From: Pseudomonadota bacterium
GTDB lineage: Bacteria; Pseudomonadota; Alphaproteobacteria; Acetobacterales; Acetobacteraceae
Direction: 5' to 3'
DNA length: 32,434 nucleotides
Assembly (NCBI GenBank): GCA_021805545.1
Contig: JAJZFB010000077.1
Span: 1 to 32,434, forward strand
Shown here: piece by piece, positions 18,384 through 27,410 of the stretch
How the letters are laid out: each line of letters begins with the position of its first letter
Position numbering within the stretch: the stretch's first letter is position 1
Notes under the pieces: model-generated
Told to the model about the DNA's origin: nothing
Seen by the model: the letters and a program-made list of their open reading frames with translations, nothing else
Database searches by the model: none
Made by a program: the position numbers and the translations under genes

Positions 18384-19672
18384 GCGTTTTCTCGGGCAAG
18401 CGGTTTGCGGTTGTGGGGCTGGGCAGGGCAGGAATGCCCGCCGCGCTGCGCTTGCGCGAGCTGGGGGCCGAGGTGTTCGTGTGGGATGACACAGCTGCTT
18501 CGCGCGAGTCGGCCGTGGGGTTTACGGTGGCGCGGCCCTCGGCCATTGCGGGCAGGCTGGATGGTCTGGTGCTTTCGCCCGGCATTCCGCATAAACTGCC
18601 TGGCCCGCACCCCGAGGCCGCATGGGCGCGGGCGCAAGGCGTGCCGATTATTGCCGATGCCGAACTGCTGTACCAGGCGGTGCGGGGGCTGGGTTCTAAG
18701 GCGCGGTTTGCCGGCATTACCGGCACGAATGGCAAATCCACCACCACGGCCTTGCTGGCGCACATCTTAACCATGGCGGGCGTGCCCAACGCGGCGGGGG
18801 CAAATTTAGGCCCGGCGGCGCTGAGCTTGCCGGTTCTGCCCGATGAAGGCGTGTATGTGCTGGAAATGTCCAGCTATATGTTGGAACGAATCGAAACACT
18901 GCGCTTCGATGCCGCTGTTATGCTCAATCTTTCGCCCGATCATCTGGACCGGCACGGCGGCATGGCTGGCTATGAGGCCGCCAAACGGGAGATTTTCGCG
19001 CGCCAGGATGCGGGTTGCACGGCTGTTATAGGGGTGGATGACGCCCCCTCGCGCGAGATGGCCGCCTGGTTGCATACCCTTCCGGCGCGGGTGGTGGAAA
19101 TTTCGGGGCAGGGCAGGCTAACCGGTGCCAAGGCGTTGCCCGGCGCGCATAACGCGCAAAATGCCGCCGCCGCCGCCGCCGCCGCGCGTGCTTTGGGTGT
19201 AGATGAAGCGGCGATTATGGCGGGCATTGCGAGCTTTCCCGGCCTGCCGCACCGCCAGCAGGAAGTGGCGGTGCGCGATGGCGTGCGCTTTATAAACGAC
19301 AGCAAAGCCACCAACGCCGATGCCGCGCGCTGGGCCATGGGGTGTTACGAAAAATTTGTGTGGATTGCCGGTGGCGTGGCCAAAGAGGGCGGGATAGACG
19401 ATCTGGCGCCGTTTTTTGGCCGCATCGAAAAGGCGTTTCTCATTGGTCAGGATGGCCCGGCCTTTGCGGCGCGGCTGGGTGCGGCTGGGGTGCCGAATGA
19501 AGTGGCTGGCACGCTGGAATTTGCCGTGCCGGCGGCTTACGCGGCGGCGGCGGGCTGTGGTGTGGTGCTGTTTTCGCCCGCCGCGGCCAGTTTTGACCAG
19601 TTTGCCAATTTTGAGGCGCGCGGCGCGCGTTTTGCCGCCTTGGCCAGAGAGGTGGCGCCATGGCGGGGCTGA
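18380..19672 (+). CDS. murD: UDP-MurNAc-L-alanine:D-glutamate ligase
   Basis: Adds D-Glu to UDP-MurNAc-L-Ala in the cytoplasm. From ATG 18380 the product has 430 residues: a nucleotide-binding start [20 protein letters not shown] (9-28), LVLSPGIP (63-70), the P-loop [11 protein letters not shown] (113-123), [15 protein letters not shown] in the central domain, and [17 protein letters not shown] in the C-terminal domain. An upstream in-frame ATG at 18326 lies inside mraY and only adds mraY-derived sequence, so the ATGA overlap start is preferred. Its 3' end overlaps ftsW by 13 bases. Confidence 0.97.
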   Translation: MSVFSGKRFAVVGLGRAGMPAALRLRELGAEVFVWDDTAASRESAVGFTVARPSAIAGRLDGLVLSPGIPHKLPGPHPEAAWARAQGVPIIADAELLYQAVRGLGSKARFAGITGTNGKSTTTALLAHILTMAGVPNAAGANLGPAALSLPVLPDEGVYVLEMSSYMLERIETLRFDAAVMLNLSPDHLDRHGGMAGYEAAKREIFARQDAGCTAVIGVDDAPSREMAAWLHTLPARVVEISGQGRLTGAKALPGAHNAQNAAAAAAAARALGVDEAAIMAGIASFPGLPHRQQEVAVRDGVRFINDSKATNADAARWAMGCYEKFVWIAGGVAKEGGIDDLAPFFGRIEKAFLIGQDGPAFAARLGAAGVPNEVAGTLEFAVPAAYAAAAGCGVVLFSPAAASFDQFANFEARGARFAALAREVAPWRG

Positions 19673-20775
19673 ATCGCGCGGATAATTCTTTTGTTGGCAA
19701 ATGGTGGTGGAGCGTTGACCGCGTTACGCTGATGGGCCTCGCCGTGCTGCTGGGGGTTGGCTATGTGCTGGCGCTGGCGGCCATGCCGGGCTTCAGCACC
19801 CGCCTGTCAGACCCGCATACAATTGCGATGATTAAGCAGATTTTGTTCCTGGGCATGGGTGGCGGCGTGATGGTTGCCCTGTCCATGCTCAATCTGCGCC
19901 AGGTGAAGTTGACCGCTCTGGGCATGGGCATTGTGTTTTTTCTGCTCACGGGCTTTACGCTGGTGCACGGCACGGATGTGGACGGTGCCCATCGCTGGCT
20001 TGCTCTGCCTGGCATTACCATGCAGCCTTCGGAATTTTTGCGCCCCGCCTATATCATCGTCAGCGGCTGGTGCATTGCCGAAGCCAGGCGTACGCCCGGC
20101 TTTCCTGGCAAGCGCGCCGCTTTGGGGGTGTTTTTGCTTACCGCCATGATGCTGAAGATGCAGCCGGATATTGGCATGACCTTCCTCTTCACCATGATTG
20201 TGCTGGCGCAGTTTTACCTGGACGGGCTGGACATGAAATGGCTCGCCATGGCGGGTGTTTTGTTTTTGCTGGCCGCGATCTATGCATTTCTGTTCATCAC
20301 CCATGTGCATACGCGCGTGATGATGTTCATCAACCCGCCGCCGGGCAGCCAGGCGCAAACAGCGTTGCAGGCGTTTGGCAATGGTGGTGTTTGGGGGCGT
20401 GGTCCGGGCGAGGGGCAAGTGAAAAATTGGCTGCCCGATGCGCGTGCGGATTTCGTGTTTGCCGTGGCGGGTGAGGAATTCGGGCTGTTTTTCTGCGCGT
20501 TCATCATTCTGGTGTTTGCCGCCATAGTGTTGCGCGCGATGGTGCGGTTGCTGGCGGAGAATAATTTGTTTGTGATGCTGGCTGGCGGCGGACTGGTCAT
20601 TGCTTTCGGTCTGCAGGCTTTTGTGAACATGGCGTCGGCATTGTCGTTGATTCCGACCAAGGGCATGACGCTGCCATTCATCTCCTATGGCGGCAGTTCG
20701 GCTTTGGCGACATCGATTCAGATGGGATTTTTGCTGGCGCTGACGCGCAAGCGGCCCAAGGCGGAATTGTCGTGA
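19660..20775 (+). CDS. ftsW: Septal peptidoglycan polymerase FtsW (SEDS family)
   Basis: SEDS glycosyltransferase that polymerises lipid II at the septum in a complex with FtsI. The 371-residue protein has about ten transmembrane helices and family landmarks: AHRWLALPGITMQPSEFLRP near residue 110-130, ADFVFAVAGEEFGL with the conserved catalytic Asp, and SLIPTKGMTLPFISYGGSSA near the C-terminus. The usual Lys after QPSE(F/L)xK is Arg here, a mild variation. It overlaps murD by 13 bases and murG by 4. Confidence 0.97.
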   Translation: MAGLNRADNSFVGKWWWSVDRVTLMGLAVLLGVGYVLALAAMPGFSTRLSDPHTIAMIKQILFLGMGGGVMVALSMLNLRQVKLTALGMGIVFFLLTGFTLVHGTDVDGAHRWLALPGITMQPSEFLRPAYIIVSGWCIAEARRTPGFPGKRAALGVFLLTAMMLKMQPDIGMTFLFTMIVLAQFYLDGLDMKWLAMAGVLFLLAAIYAFLFITHVHTRVMMFINPPPGSQAQTALQAFGNGGVWGRGPGEGQVKNWLPDARADFVFAVAGEEFGLFFCAFIILVFAAIVLRAMVRLLAENNLFVMLAGGGLVIAFGLQAFVNMASALSLIPTKGMTLPFISYGGSSALATSIQMGFLLALTRKRPKAELS

Positions 20776-21878
20776 AGGCAATGGCGCATAAACCGGTGGT
20801 GATTGCCGCGGGTGGCACGGGTGGGCATTTCTACCCCGCTGAGGCGCTGGCGGCCGAGTTGCTGGCGCGGGGCGAGCGTGTGGTGTTGTTGACGGATGCA
20901 CGCTCGGGCGGGCTGGCATCGCCCGTATTCGCAAAGGCGGAGCGGCATGTGGTGTCTGGCGCCGGGCTTTCCGGGCGCGGTGTGAAGCGCGCGGTACAAG
21001 GGGCGCTGGCGCTGGCGCGGGGTGTGGGCGAGGCCTGGCGGCTGTTGCGCCATATTCGCCCGGGCGTGGTGGTGGCGTTTGGCGGCTATCCCGCCGTGCC
21101 GCCGGTTCTGGCGGCATGGTTACTGATTGGCGCCAGGCCTCGTGTTATACTGCATGAGCAGAATGCCGTTCTGGGGCGCGCCAACCGCTTTCTCTCGCGG
21201 TTTGCCGATGTGCTGGCGCTGAATTTTGCCAATACCAAGGCTGTGCCGCGGGGCATAGCGGTGCGGGTAACGGGCAATCCGGTGCGCCCGGCCATTGCGG
21301 CGCTACATGGGCAGGGCTTTGCGCCGCCGCGTGAGCAGGTTGAATTGCTGGTGCTGGGTGGCTCGCTGGGGGCTAAATTATTCGGCACGCTGGTGCCAGA
21401 GGCGCTGGCGCTGTTGCCGGAAAATTTACGGCTACGGCTGAACGTAACGCAGCAATGCCGTACGGAAGAGCGCGAGCGGGCGCGGCAGATTTTTAAGTCC
21501 GCCGGCATTGCCGCGGAACTATCTCCGTTTTTTACCGATGTGGCGGCGCTGCTTGCCAAGGCGCATCTGGTGGTGGCGCGTGCCGGGGCTTCCAGCGTGG
21601 CGGAAATCGCCGTGGCTGGGCGCCCGGCTCTTTTCATTCCATTACCCACGGCCATTGATGACCACCAGCGCGCCAATGCCGATGCGCTGGCGGAGAATGG
21701 GGCGGCGCTGCGTTTGGACCAGGCGGGGCTCACCCCTGCAATTTTGGCTGAAAAGATTGAGACTTTATTGATGGATACTTTGGTTTTGCAAAAAATGGCG
21801 GACGCGTCCGCGGCCCAGGGGCGGGCGGATGCGGCGGCTGTGCTGGCCGGTTTGGTATGGGAAGGAGTGATGCCATGA
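20772..21878 (+). CDS. murG: Lipid II synthase (UDP-GlcNAc:lipid I N-acetylglucosaminyltransferase)
   Basis: Peripheral inner-membrane GT-B glycosyltransferase that adds GlcNAc to lipid I. The 368-residue product shows the N-terminal [14 protein letters not shown] (14-27), [44 protein letters not shown] and the C-terminal sugar-nucleotide site [20 protein letters not shown] followed by [17 protein letters not shown]. The start at 20772 is GTG overlapping the ftsW TGA; ATG 20781, three codons in, is an alternative. The 3' end contains GAAGGAG, the ribosome binding site for murC. Confidence 0.97.
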   Translation: MKAMAHKPVVIAAGGTGGHFYPAEALAAELLARGERVVLLTDARSGGLASPVFAKAERHVVSGAGLSGRGVKRAVQGALALARGVGEAWRLLRHIRPGVVVAFGGYPAVPPVLAAWLLIGARPRVILHEQNAVLGRANRFLSRFADVLALNFANTKAVPRGIAVRVTGNPVRPAIAALHGQGFAPPREQVELLVLGGSLGAKLFGTLVPEALALLPENLRLRLNVTQQCRTEERERARQIFKSAGIAAELSPFFTDVAALLAKAHLVVARAGASSVAEIAVAGRPALFIPLPTAIDDHQRANADALAENGAALRLDQAGLTPAILAEKIETLLMDTLVLQKMADASAAQGRADAAAVLAGLVWEGVMP

Positions 21879-23299
21879 GGGCGCTGCCGCTTTCCATCGG
21901 CCCGCTGCATTTTGTTGGTATTGGCGGCATTGGCATGTCGGGCATTGCCGAGGTGCTGCATGAGCTGGGGTACCAGGTGCAGGGTTCGGATCTTTCCGAG
22001 AATGCCAACGTGGTGCGGCTGCGCGCGAGCGGGATTCCAGTGGTGATCGGGCATGACGAAAAAAACCTCGGTGCGGCGCAGGTGGTGGTGATTTCCACGG
22101 CGGTGCCCAGAGATAATCCCGAGGTGGTGGCGGCGCGTAAAAAACTGATTCCGGTGGTGCGGCGCGCGGAAATGCTGGCCGAGCTGATGCGGCTGAAATG
22201 GGCCGTGGCGGTTGGCGGCACGCATGGCAAGACCACCACCACCAGCCTGGTGGCCGCTGTGCTGGAAGGTGCTGGGCTGGACCCCACCGTGATAAATGGC
22301 GGCATCATCAATGCTTACGGCTCCAACACACGGCTTGGCGCTGGTGAGTGGATGGTGGTGGAGGCCGATGAATCAGATGGCAGCTTCCTCCGTTTGCCTT
22401 CGGTTATCACGATCGTCACCAATATGGACCCGGAACATCTCGACCATTGGGGCACGAAAGAGGCGATGGAGGCGGGTTACCGCCAATTTGTTTCCAATAT
22501 CCCGTTTTATGGTTTCGCGGTGCTGTGCATAGACCACCCCGCCGTGCAGCAGATGCTGCCTGCGCTGTCCGATCATCGTGTGATTACCTACGGGTTTTCG
22601 CCTCAGGCGGATGTGCGGGCGGAGCGGATCCTGTCCTCCAAGGATGGCGCGAATTTCGAGGTGCGGGTGGCCGACCGCATTTCTGGCCGGGCGCGGCGCA
22701 TTGGGCCGTTCCGGCTGCCCATGCTGGGCAACCATAATGTGCAGAATGCGCTGGCCGCGATTGCCGTGGCCATTGAGATGGAAATTGACGAGCAGCAGAT
22801 TAAGGCTGCCCTGGCGGGTTTTGCCGGCGTAAAGCGGCGCTTCACCAAAACCGGTGAGGCGGGGGGGATTACCGTGATCGACGATTACGGGCACCATCCG
22901 GTGGAAATTGCCGCGGTGCTGAAAGCAGCGCGGCAGGCTGGCGCGCGGGATGTTATCGCCGTGGTGCAGCCGCACCGTTATACGCGCCTGCAAAGCCTGT
23001 TCGATGAATTTTGCGCCTGCATGAACGATGCGGGCACGGTGATTGTGGCGGATGTGTATCCCGCTGGTGAGCACCCCATAGAGGGGGTTGATAAGGAGGC
23101 GCTGGTGGATGGTTTGCGTGAGCGCGGCCATCGCCAGGTTGTGCTGCTGGCCGACCCGTCGCATCTGGCCGAGATGGTGCATGCCATCGCCCGGCAGGGT
23201 GATTATGTGGTCTGCCTGGGGGCTGGCAGCATTACCCATTGGGCCGCTATTTTACCTGCCCAACTGACCGAGCTGCAGCGCGCGGCGAGGGGGCGGTGA
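21875..23299 (+). CDS. murC: UDP-N-acetylmuramate:L-alanine ligase
   Basis: Adds L-Ala to UDP-MurNAc, the first amino-acid step of the stem peptide. The 474-residue protein has [20 protein letters not shown] (12-31), [10 protein letters not shown], the ATP loop [14 protein letters not shown] (114-127), [37 protein letters not shown] and [18 protein letters not shown] 21875 was chosen because GAAGGAG ends seven bases upstream and it gives the conserved N-terminus; an in-frame ATG at 21857 lies before that ribosome binding site. It overlaps murG by four bases and murB by one. Confidence 0.97.
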   Translation: MRALPLSIGPLHFVGIGGIGMSGIAEVLHELGYQVQGSDLSENANVVRLRASGIPVVIGHDEKNLGAAQVVVISTAVPRDNPEVVAARKKLIPVVRRAEMLAELMRLKWAVAVGGTHGKTTTTSLVAAVLEGAGLDPTVINGGIINAYGSNTRLGAGEWMVVEADESDGSFLRLPSVITIVTNMDPEHLDHWGTKEAMEAGYRQFVSNIPFYGFAVLCIDHPAVQQMLPALSDHRVITYGFSPQADVRAERILSSKDGANFEVRVADRISGRARRIGPFRLPMLGNHNVQNALAAIAVAIEMEIDEQQIKAALAGFAGVKRRFTKTGEAGGITVIDDYGHHPVEIAAVLKAARQAGARDVIAVVQPHRYTRLQSLFDEFCACMNDAGTVIVADVYPAGEHPIEGVDKEALVDGLRERGHRQVVLLADPSHLAEMVHAIARQGDYVVCLGAGSITHWAAILPAQLTELQRAARGR

Positions 23300-24192
23300 T
23301 GATGGCAACCACCATCCCCGGTGTGCGTGGGCGCATGCAGGAGAAGGTGCTACTCGCGCCGCTCACCTGGTTCCGTGTTGGCGGGCCGGCGGAATTTTTA
23401 TTCCGTCCGGCGGATGTTGAAGATTTAAGCGCGTTTTTGCGCGATCTGCCGCTGGAGATGCCGGTGACCGTTATCGGCGCGGCTTCCAACCTTATTGTGC
23501 GCGATGGCGGCATTAATGGTGTTGCCGTTAAGCTGGCGCGCGGGTTTGGCGGCGTAACGGTGGAAGCGGATGGCATCATCGCCGGTGCGGCCGCGCTGGA
23601 TATTACGGTTTCGGAATACGCTGCTGGGGCCGGGCTGGCGGGGCTGGAATTTCTCTCAGGGATTCCAGGCACAATTGGTGGCGCGGTGGCAATGAATGCG
23701 GGTGCCTATGGCGGTGATATGGCCGGGGTGCTGGATTGGGTCGAGCTTGTTACCCGCGCGGGTGAATTGCTGCGCATACCGGCGCAGGATTTGCGGCTTT
23801 CCTATCGTCACGCCAATTTGCCTGATGGCGCCGTGGTGGTGCGGGCGCGGCTGCGTGCGGCGCGGGGCGAAGCCTCGATGATTGCGGTGAAGATGGCGGA
23901 GATTAAGTCCAGGCGCGAAAGCAGCCAGCCGGTGCGCTCGCGCACTGGCGGCTCCACCTTTGCCAACCCGGATGGGCAGAAGGCGTGGGAGCTGATTGAC
24001 GCGGCCGGGTGCCGGGGGCTGCGCCTGGGTGCCGCCCAGGTTTCTGAACTGCATTGTAATTTCCTGCTGAATCTGGGCGAGGCCAAGGCGGCTGAGCTGG
24101 AGGGGCTGGGGGAAGAGGTGCGGCGCCGCGTGGCGCGGACATCCGGCGTGGAGCTGCGCTGGGAGATTAAGCGGATTGGGGTAAAGGCGTAA
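23299..24192 (+). CDS. murB: UDP-N-acetylenolpyruvoylglucosamine reductase
   Basis: FAD enzyme that uses NADPH to reduce UDP-GlcNAc-enolpyruvate to UDP-MurNAc. The 297-residue product starts at one of two adjacent ATGs (23299, 23302). Seen are TWFRVGGPAEFLFRP (23-37) and VIGAASNLIVRDGG (58-71) of the FAD domain, LEFLSGIPGTIGGAVAMNAG (116-135), and the substrate-domain catalytic Ser219 in TGGSTFANP with Glu289 in ELRWEIKRIG. Length and lack of the E. coli-type insertion point to the shorter type II MurB. An in-frame ATG at 23239 lies inside murC and was rejected. Confidence 0.96.
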   Translation: MMATTIPGVRGRMQEKVLLAPLTWFRVGGPAEFLFRPADVEDLSAFLRDLPLEMPVTVIGAASNLIVRDGGINGVAVKLARGFGGVTVEADGIIAGAAALDITVSEYAAGAGLAGLEFLSGIPGTIGGAVAMNAGAYGGDMAGVLDWVELVTRAGELLRIPAQDLRLSYRHANLPDGAVVVRARLRAARGEASMIAVKMAEIKSRRESSQPVRSRTGGSTFANPDGQKAWELIDAAGCRGLRLGAAQVSELHCNFLLNLGEAKAAELEGLGEEVRRRVARTSGVELRWEIKRIGVKA

Positions 24193-25094
24193 TGCGTGTT
24201 GCGGTGTTGCATGGCGGAATCTCGGCTGAGCGTGAAGTTTCATTGCGTTCTGGCGCGCAGGTCATCGAGGCGCTGCGTAGGGCGGGGTTCGAGGTGCAGC
24301 CTGTTGTGGTGGGCGAGGAGCTGGGCGCGCTGCTCGCCGCGCTGACGCCGAAACCCGATGTTGTGTTCAACGCGCTGCATGGGCGCTTTGGCGAGGATGG
24401 CACGATTCAGGGGGTGCTCGATTATCTTGGCATTCCCTACACGCATTCCGGCGTGCGGGCTTCTGCCCTGGCCATGGACAAGGCGGCGGCCAAGGCGGTG
24501 TTTTCCGCCGCGGGGCTGCCCGTGGCGCCGCACCGGATCATCGGTATTGCCGAACTGGCCGACCACGACCCGCTGCCGCCGCCTTACGTGGTGAAGCCGG
24601 TGAATGAGGGGTCCTCGGTTGGCGTGTCCATCGTGCAGCCGGGGGATAATAAACGCGCGGAGATTATCGCCAATTGGCATTATGGCCCGGCGATGGTGGA
24701 ACAATATGTGCCGGGCCGTGAGTTGACGGTGGGCGTGCTGGAAGATCGCGCTCTGGTGGTGACCGAGATCATCTCGCATGAGATTTTCTACGATTACACC
24801 GCCAAATATGCCGCGGGCGGGTCGCGCCATCTGCTGCCCGCCGAAGTGCCGGAGCATATTGCTTCCGCTGCCAAGGACATTGCGGTGGCGGCGCACCGTG
24901 CCCTGGGGTGCCGTGGCGCCAGCCGCGCGGATTTGCGTTATGACGATGCAACGGGAAGGCTGGTGCTGCTGGAAGTGAACACCCAGCCCGGCATGACGCC
25001 AACGTCTCTGCTGCCAGAGCAGGCGGCGTATATGGGCATGGATTTCCCGGCCCTGTGTGCCTGGATGGTGGAGAGGGCGCAATGCCGCGAGTAG
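24192..25094 (+). CDS. ddl: D-alanine:D-alanine ligase
   Basis: ATP-grasp enzyme joining two D-Ala for use by MurF. The 300 residues are of the short DdlB type. Catalytic features are E14 in GGISAEREVSLRSG (8-21), NALHGRFGEDGTIQGVLD (60-77), YTHSGVRASALAMDK (83-97), VVKPVNEGSSVGVS (133-146), FYDYTAKYAAGG (199-210) with the active-site Tyr, and the metal ligands in LLEVNTQPGMTP (259-270). Nothing suggests a D-Ala-D-Lac (vancomycin-type) ligase. It overlaps murB by one base and ftsQ by 13. Confidence 0.97.
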   Translation: MRVAVLHGGISAEREVSLRSGAQVIEALRRAGFEVQPVVVGEELGALLAALTPKPDVVFNALHGRFGEDGTIQGVLDYLGIPYTHSGVRASALAMDKAAAKAVFSAAGLPVAPHRIIGIAELADHDPLPPPYVVKPVNEGSSVGVSIVQPGDNKRAEIIANWHYGPAMVEQYVPGRELTVGVLEDRALVVTEIISHEIFYDYTAKYAAGGSRHLLPAEVPEHIASAAKDIAVAAHRALGCRGASRADLRYDDATGRLVLLEVNTQPGMTPTSLLPEQAAYMGMDFPALCAWMVERAQCRE

Positions 25095-26065
25095 ATGGCC
25101 TCAGCCAGTTGGATGCGATGCCGCCGCCGCGCCGCAATGCGCGTGGCAAGAAGCCGCCGCCCCGCCAGGACCGGTTAAGCCAGCGCGCGCTGTTTTTTCG
25201 CCGAGTCCGCAAAAGTATAAAACCCGGCCTTTGGGTATTGGGGCTTGGCGCGTTTTGCGTGGTGGGGGCGGAGCTGTTCCGCTCTCTGCCCGCCCCGCAT
25301 CAGCAGAAAACGGCCGTCAGCGCGCCCGCCCCGGCGCCAGTGGTGACGCATAACCGCTTCGGCTTGGCCGCAATTTTGGCGGATTTGGGCCTGCGTATCA
25401 CCAATGTGGAGGTGAGTGGCGCGGATAATCTGGCCCCCGCCGCGCTGAACGCGGCGATTGGCGTGAAACCAGGTGACCCTATTATGGGATTCTCGTTGAG
25501 CGCGCTGCAGGCGCGGGTGGCGCAGCTTGGGCCGGTGCAAAGTGTAACCGTGGAGCGGATATTGCCAGGCACGCTGCTGGTGCATGTAACAGAGCGTGAC
25601 GCCTTGGCCATCTGGCAGACCACCGGCCATGGCATGCCGCAATTCGTGCTGATTGATAAGAACGGAAATGTAATAGCGGGCCAGAGCGCGGCGGAGGCGA
25701 AGCGGCGCGAGCCTTCCTTGCTGCTGCTTTCGGGTGCCGATGCCCCGAATTTTGCCGCGGCCTTGCTGGCGGAATTGAAAGCGGCGCCGGTAGTGCTGAA
25801 GCATGTGGTGGCGGCGCAGCGCGTGGATGGGTTGCGCTGGAACCTGATTTTGAAGGACCAGACCGTGGTGAAGCTGCCCAGCACGAACGAGGCGGCCGCG
25901 ATCAATCAGCTCGCGGTGCTGCAAGCCTCGATGCAATTGCTGGACCGGCCAGTGGAAGATATTGACCTGCGCCAGCCCGGACGGCTGGTGGTGCGCCCCT
26001 ACGCCCCGGCCGCGGATGCGGGCAAAGCGGCGGATGGTAAAACGACGGAGCCTGCCCATGAATAA
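25082..26065 (+). CDS. ftsQ: Cell division protein FtsQ (DivIB)
   Basis: Bitopic divisome protein that joins FtsL and FtsB and controls FtsWI. From ATG 25082 (327 residues) there is a Pro/Arg-rich cytoplasmic segment (1-47), one membrane helix (about 48-66), a Pro/Ala linker, a POTRA domain (about 105-172, with ITNVEVSGADNLAPAALN and RILPGTLLVHVTERDALAIW), then the FtsQ beta domain ending near DIDLRQPGRLVVRP. The last 20 residues are Ala/Lys-rich. GGAGAGGGCGC precedes the ATG, which supports this start over the in-frame 25055. It overlaps ddl by 13 bases and ftsA by 8. Confidence 0.94.
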   Translation: MPRVDGLSQLDAMPPPRRNARGKKPPPRQDRLSQRALFFRRVRKSIKPGLWVLGLGAFCVVGAELFRSLPAPHQQKTAVSAPAPAPVVTHNRFGLAAILADLGLRITNVEVSGADNLAPAALNAAIGVKPGDPIMGFSLSALQARVAQLGPVQSVTVERILPGTLLVHVTERDALAIWQTTGHGMPQFVLIDKNGNVIAGQSAAEAKRREPSLLLLSGADAPNFAAALLAELKAAPVVLKHVVAAQRVDGLRWNLILKDQTVVKLPSTNEAAAINQLAVLQASMQLLDRPVEDIDLRQPGRLVVRPYAPAADAGKAADGKTTEPAHE

Positions 26066-27362
26066 CATGACGCGCCGCCCGCCTGCGATGGACCACATGA
26101 CCAAGCCGGATGATCCGGTGCGGAGCAGGAATATACGCTCCGGGCCATTTGGTGTGCTCGATATCGGGTCGTCGAAAATCACCTGCCTTATTGGCCGGGG
26201 GGAGATGGATGGGCGCCTGCGCTGCCTTGGTTTTGGCTGGCAGAAAAGCCGGGGCATAAAATCTGGCGGTATTGTTGATTTGGAAGAGGCGGAAAAAGCC
26301 ATACGCGCCGCCGTGGGCGCGGCGGAGGACCAGGCGGATATGCGCCTGAAATCCGTGCTGGTAAATCTTTCCTGCGGCGCGCCGGAATCGCGTTTGTTCA
26401 ATGTGCAATGGCCGGTGGATGGGCGTGCCGTGGTGGAGGACGATATTCGCCGTGTGGTCCGCGAGGCGCGCCACCGCGCCAGCGCCGAGGGCCGGGCCGT
26501 GATCCACGCCCAGCCGCTGAGTTTCGCCACGGACGAGACGGCGGGTGTGACCGACCCGCGTGGCCTGTATTGCGATACTCTTACCGCGCAGTTGCATGTT
26601 GTGGACGCGGGCAGCACGGCGCTGCGCACTTTGGCCGCTTGCTTGGCGCGGTGCGAGCTGGACATTGCCGCCCTGGTCTCTGCCCCGATGGCGGCCGGGC
26701 TGGCGGCCTTGGCGGGTGATGAGCGCGAGCTGGGAGCCATTGTTATAGATATGGGCGGTGGCACCACCACCTTGGCTGTGTTTTCCGAAGGCCAGATTCT
26801 GCACACCGCGCAGCTACCTGTCGGCGGGCATCATGTTACCACCGATATTGCCAAGGGCTTATCCACATCCATCGCCCATGCGGAGCGGTTGAAGGCGCTC
26901 TATGGCAATTGCCACAGCTCACCGGATGACCAGCGCGAATTATTGCCCGTGCCGCTGGTGGGCGAAGCGGAACACCAGATCGCGCAAATGCCGCGCTCGC
27001 ATCTCATCGGCTGCATTAGCCCGCGCATCGAGGAGATTTTCGAGATGGTGAAGGACCGGCTGGAAACGGCGGGGCTGGGCAGGGAAGGGGCTTCGCGCGT
27101 GGTGCTCACGGGCGGTGCCTCGCAGCTTGGCGGCGTGCGCGAGCTGGCCTCGCATATTCTGGAGCGGCAGGTGCGGCTGGGGCGCCCTGGGCCGGTTATC
27201 GGCCTGCCGGATTCAGCGTCTGGCCCAGGCTTTGCCACGCTTGCCGGATTGCTGGCTTTTGCCACGGGCGATGGCCAGACCATGCACGACATTGATTTCG
27301 ATGCCGAACGGGGCCAGAGCTGGTTCGGAAAAATCGTCGATTTTCTGAAAAATCGTGTTTGA
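26058..27362 (+). CDS. ftsA: Cell division protein FtsA
   Basis: Actin-like ATPase that tethers FtsZ filaments to the membrane and signals to the periplasmic divisome. The 434-residue product has GVLDIGSSKITCLIGRGEMD (32-51) as phosphate loop 1, a SHS2/1C region, GAIVIDMGGGTTTLAVFSEG as the second nucleotide loop, VLTGGASQLGGVRELA as the adenosine site, and a C-terminal amphipathic helix GQSWFGKIVDFLKNRV, the membrane-targeting sequence. ATG 26058 overlaps the end of ftsQ; ATGs at 26067 and 26088 could also serve, since the first 28 residues are not conserved. FtsZ follows after 48 bases. Confidence 0.96.
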   Translation: MNNMTRRPPAMDHMTKPDDPVRSRNIRSGPFGVLDIGSSKITCLIGRGEMDGRLRCLGFGWQKSRGIKSGGIVDLEEAEKAIRAAVGAAEDQADMRLKSVLVNLSCGAPESRLFNVQWPVDGRAVVEDDIRRVVREARHRASAEGRAVIHAQPLSFATDETAGVTDPRGLYCDTLTAQLHVVDAGSTALRTLAACLARCELDIAALVSAPMAAGLAALAGDERELGAIVIDMGGGTTTLAVFSEGQILHTAQLPVGGHHVTTDIAKGLSTSIAHAERLKALYGNCHSSPDDQRELLPVPLVGEAEHQIAQMPRSHLIGCISPRIEEIFEMVKDRLETAGLGREGASRVVLTGGASQLGGVRELASHILERQVRLGRPGPVIGLPDSASGPGFATLAGLLAFATGDGQTMHDIDFDAERGQSWFGKIVDFLKNRV

Positions 27363-27410
27363 CATGAAAACGGAGCGTTCGTTACCGGTATTGGCTAAGG
27401 AGAGAATATA

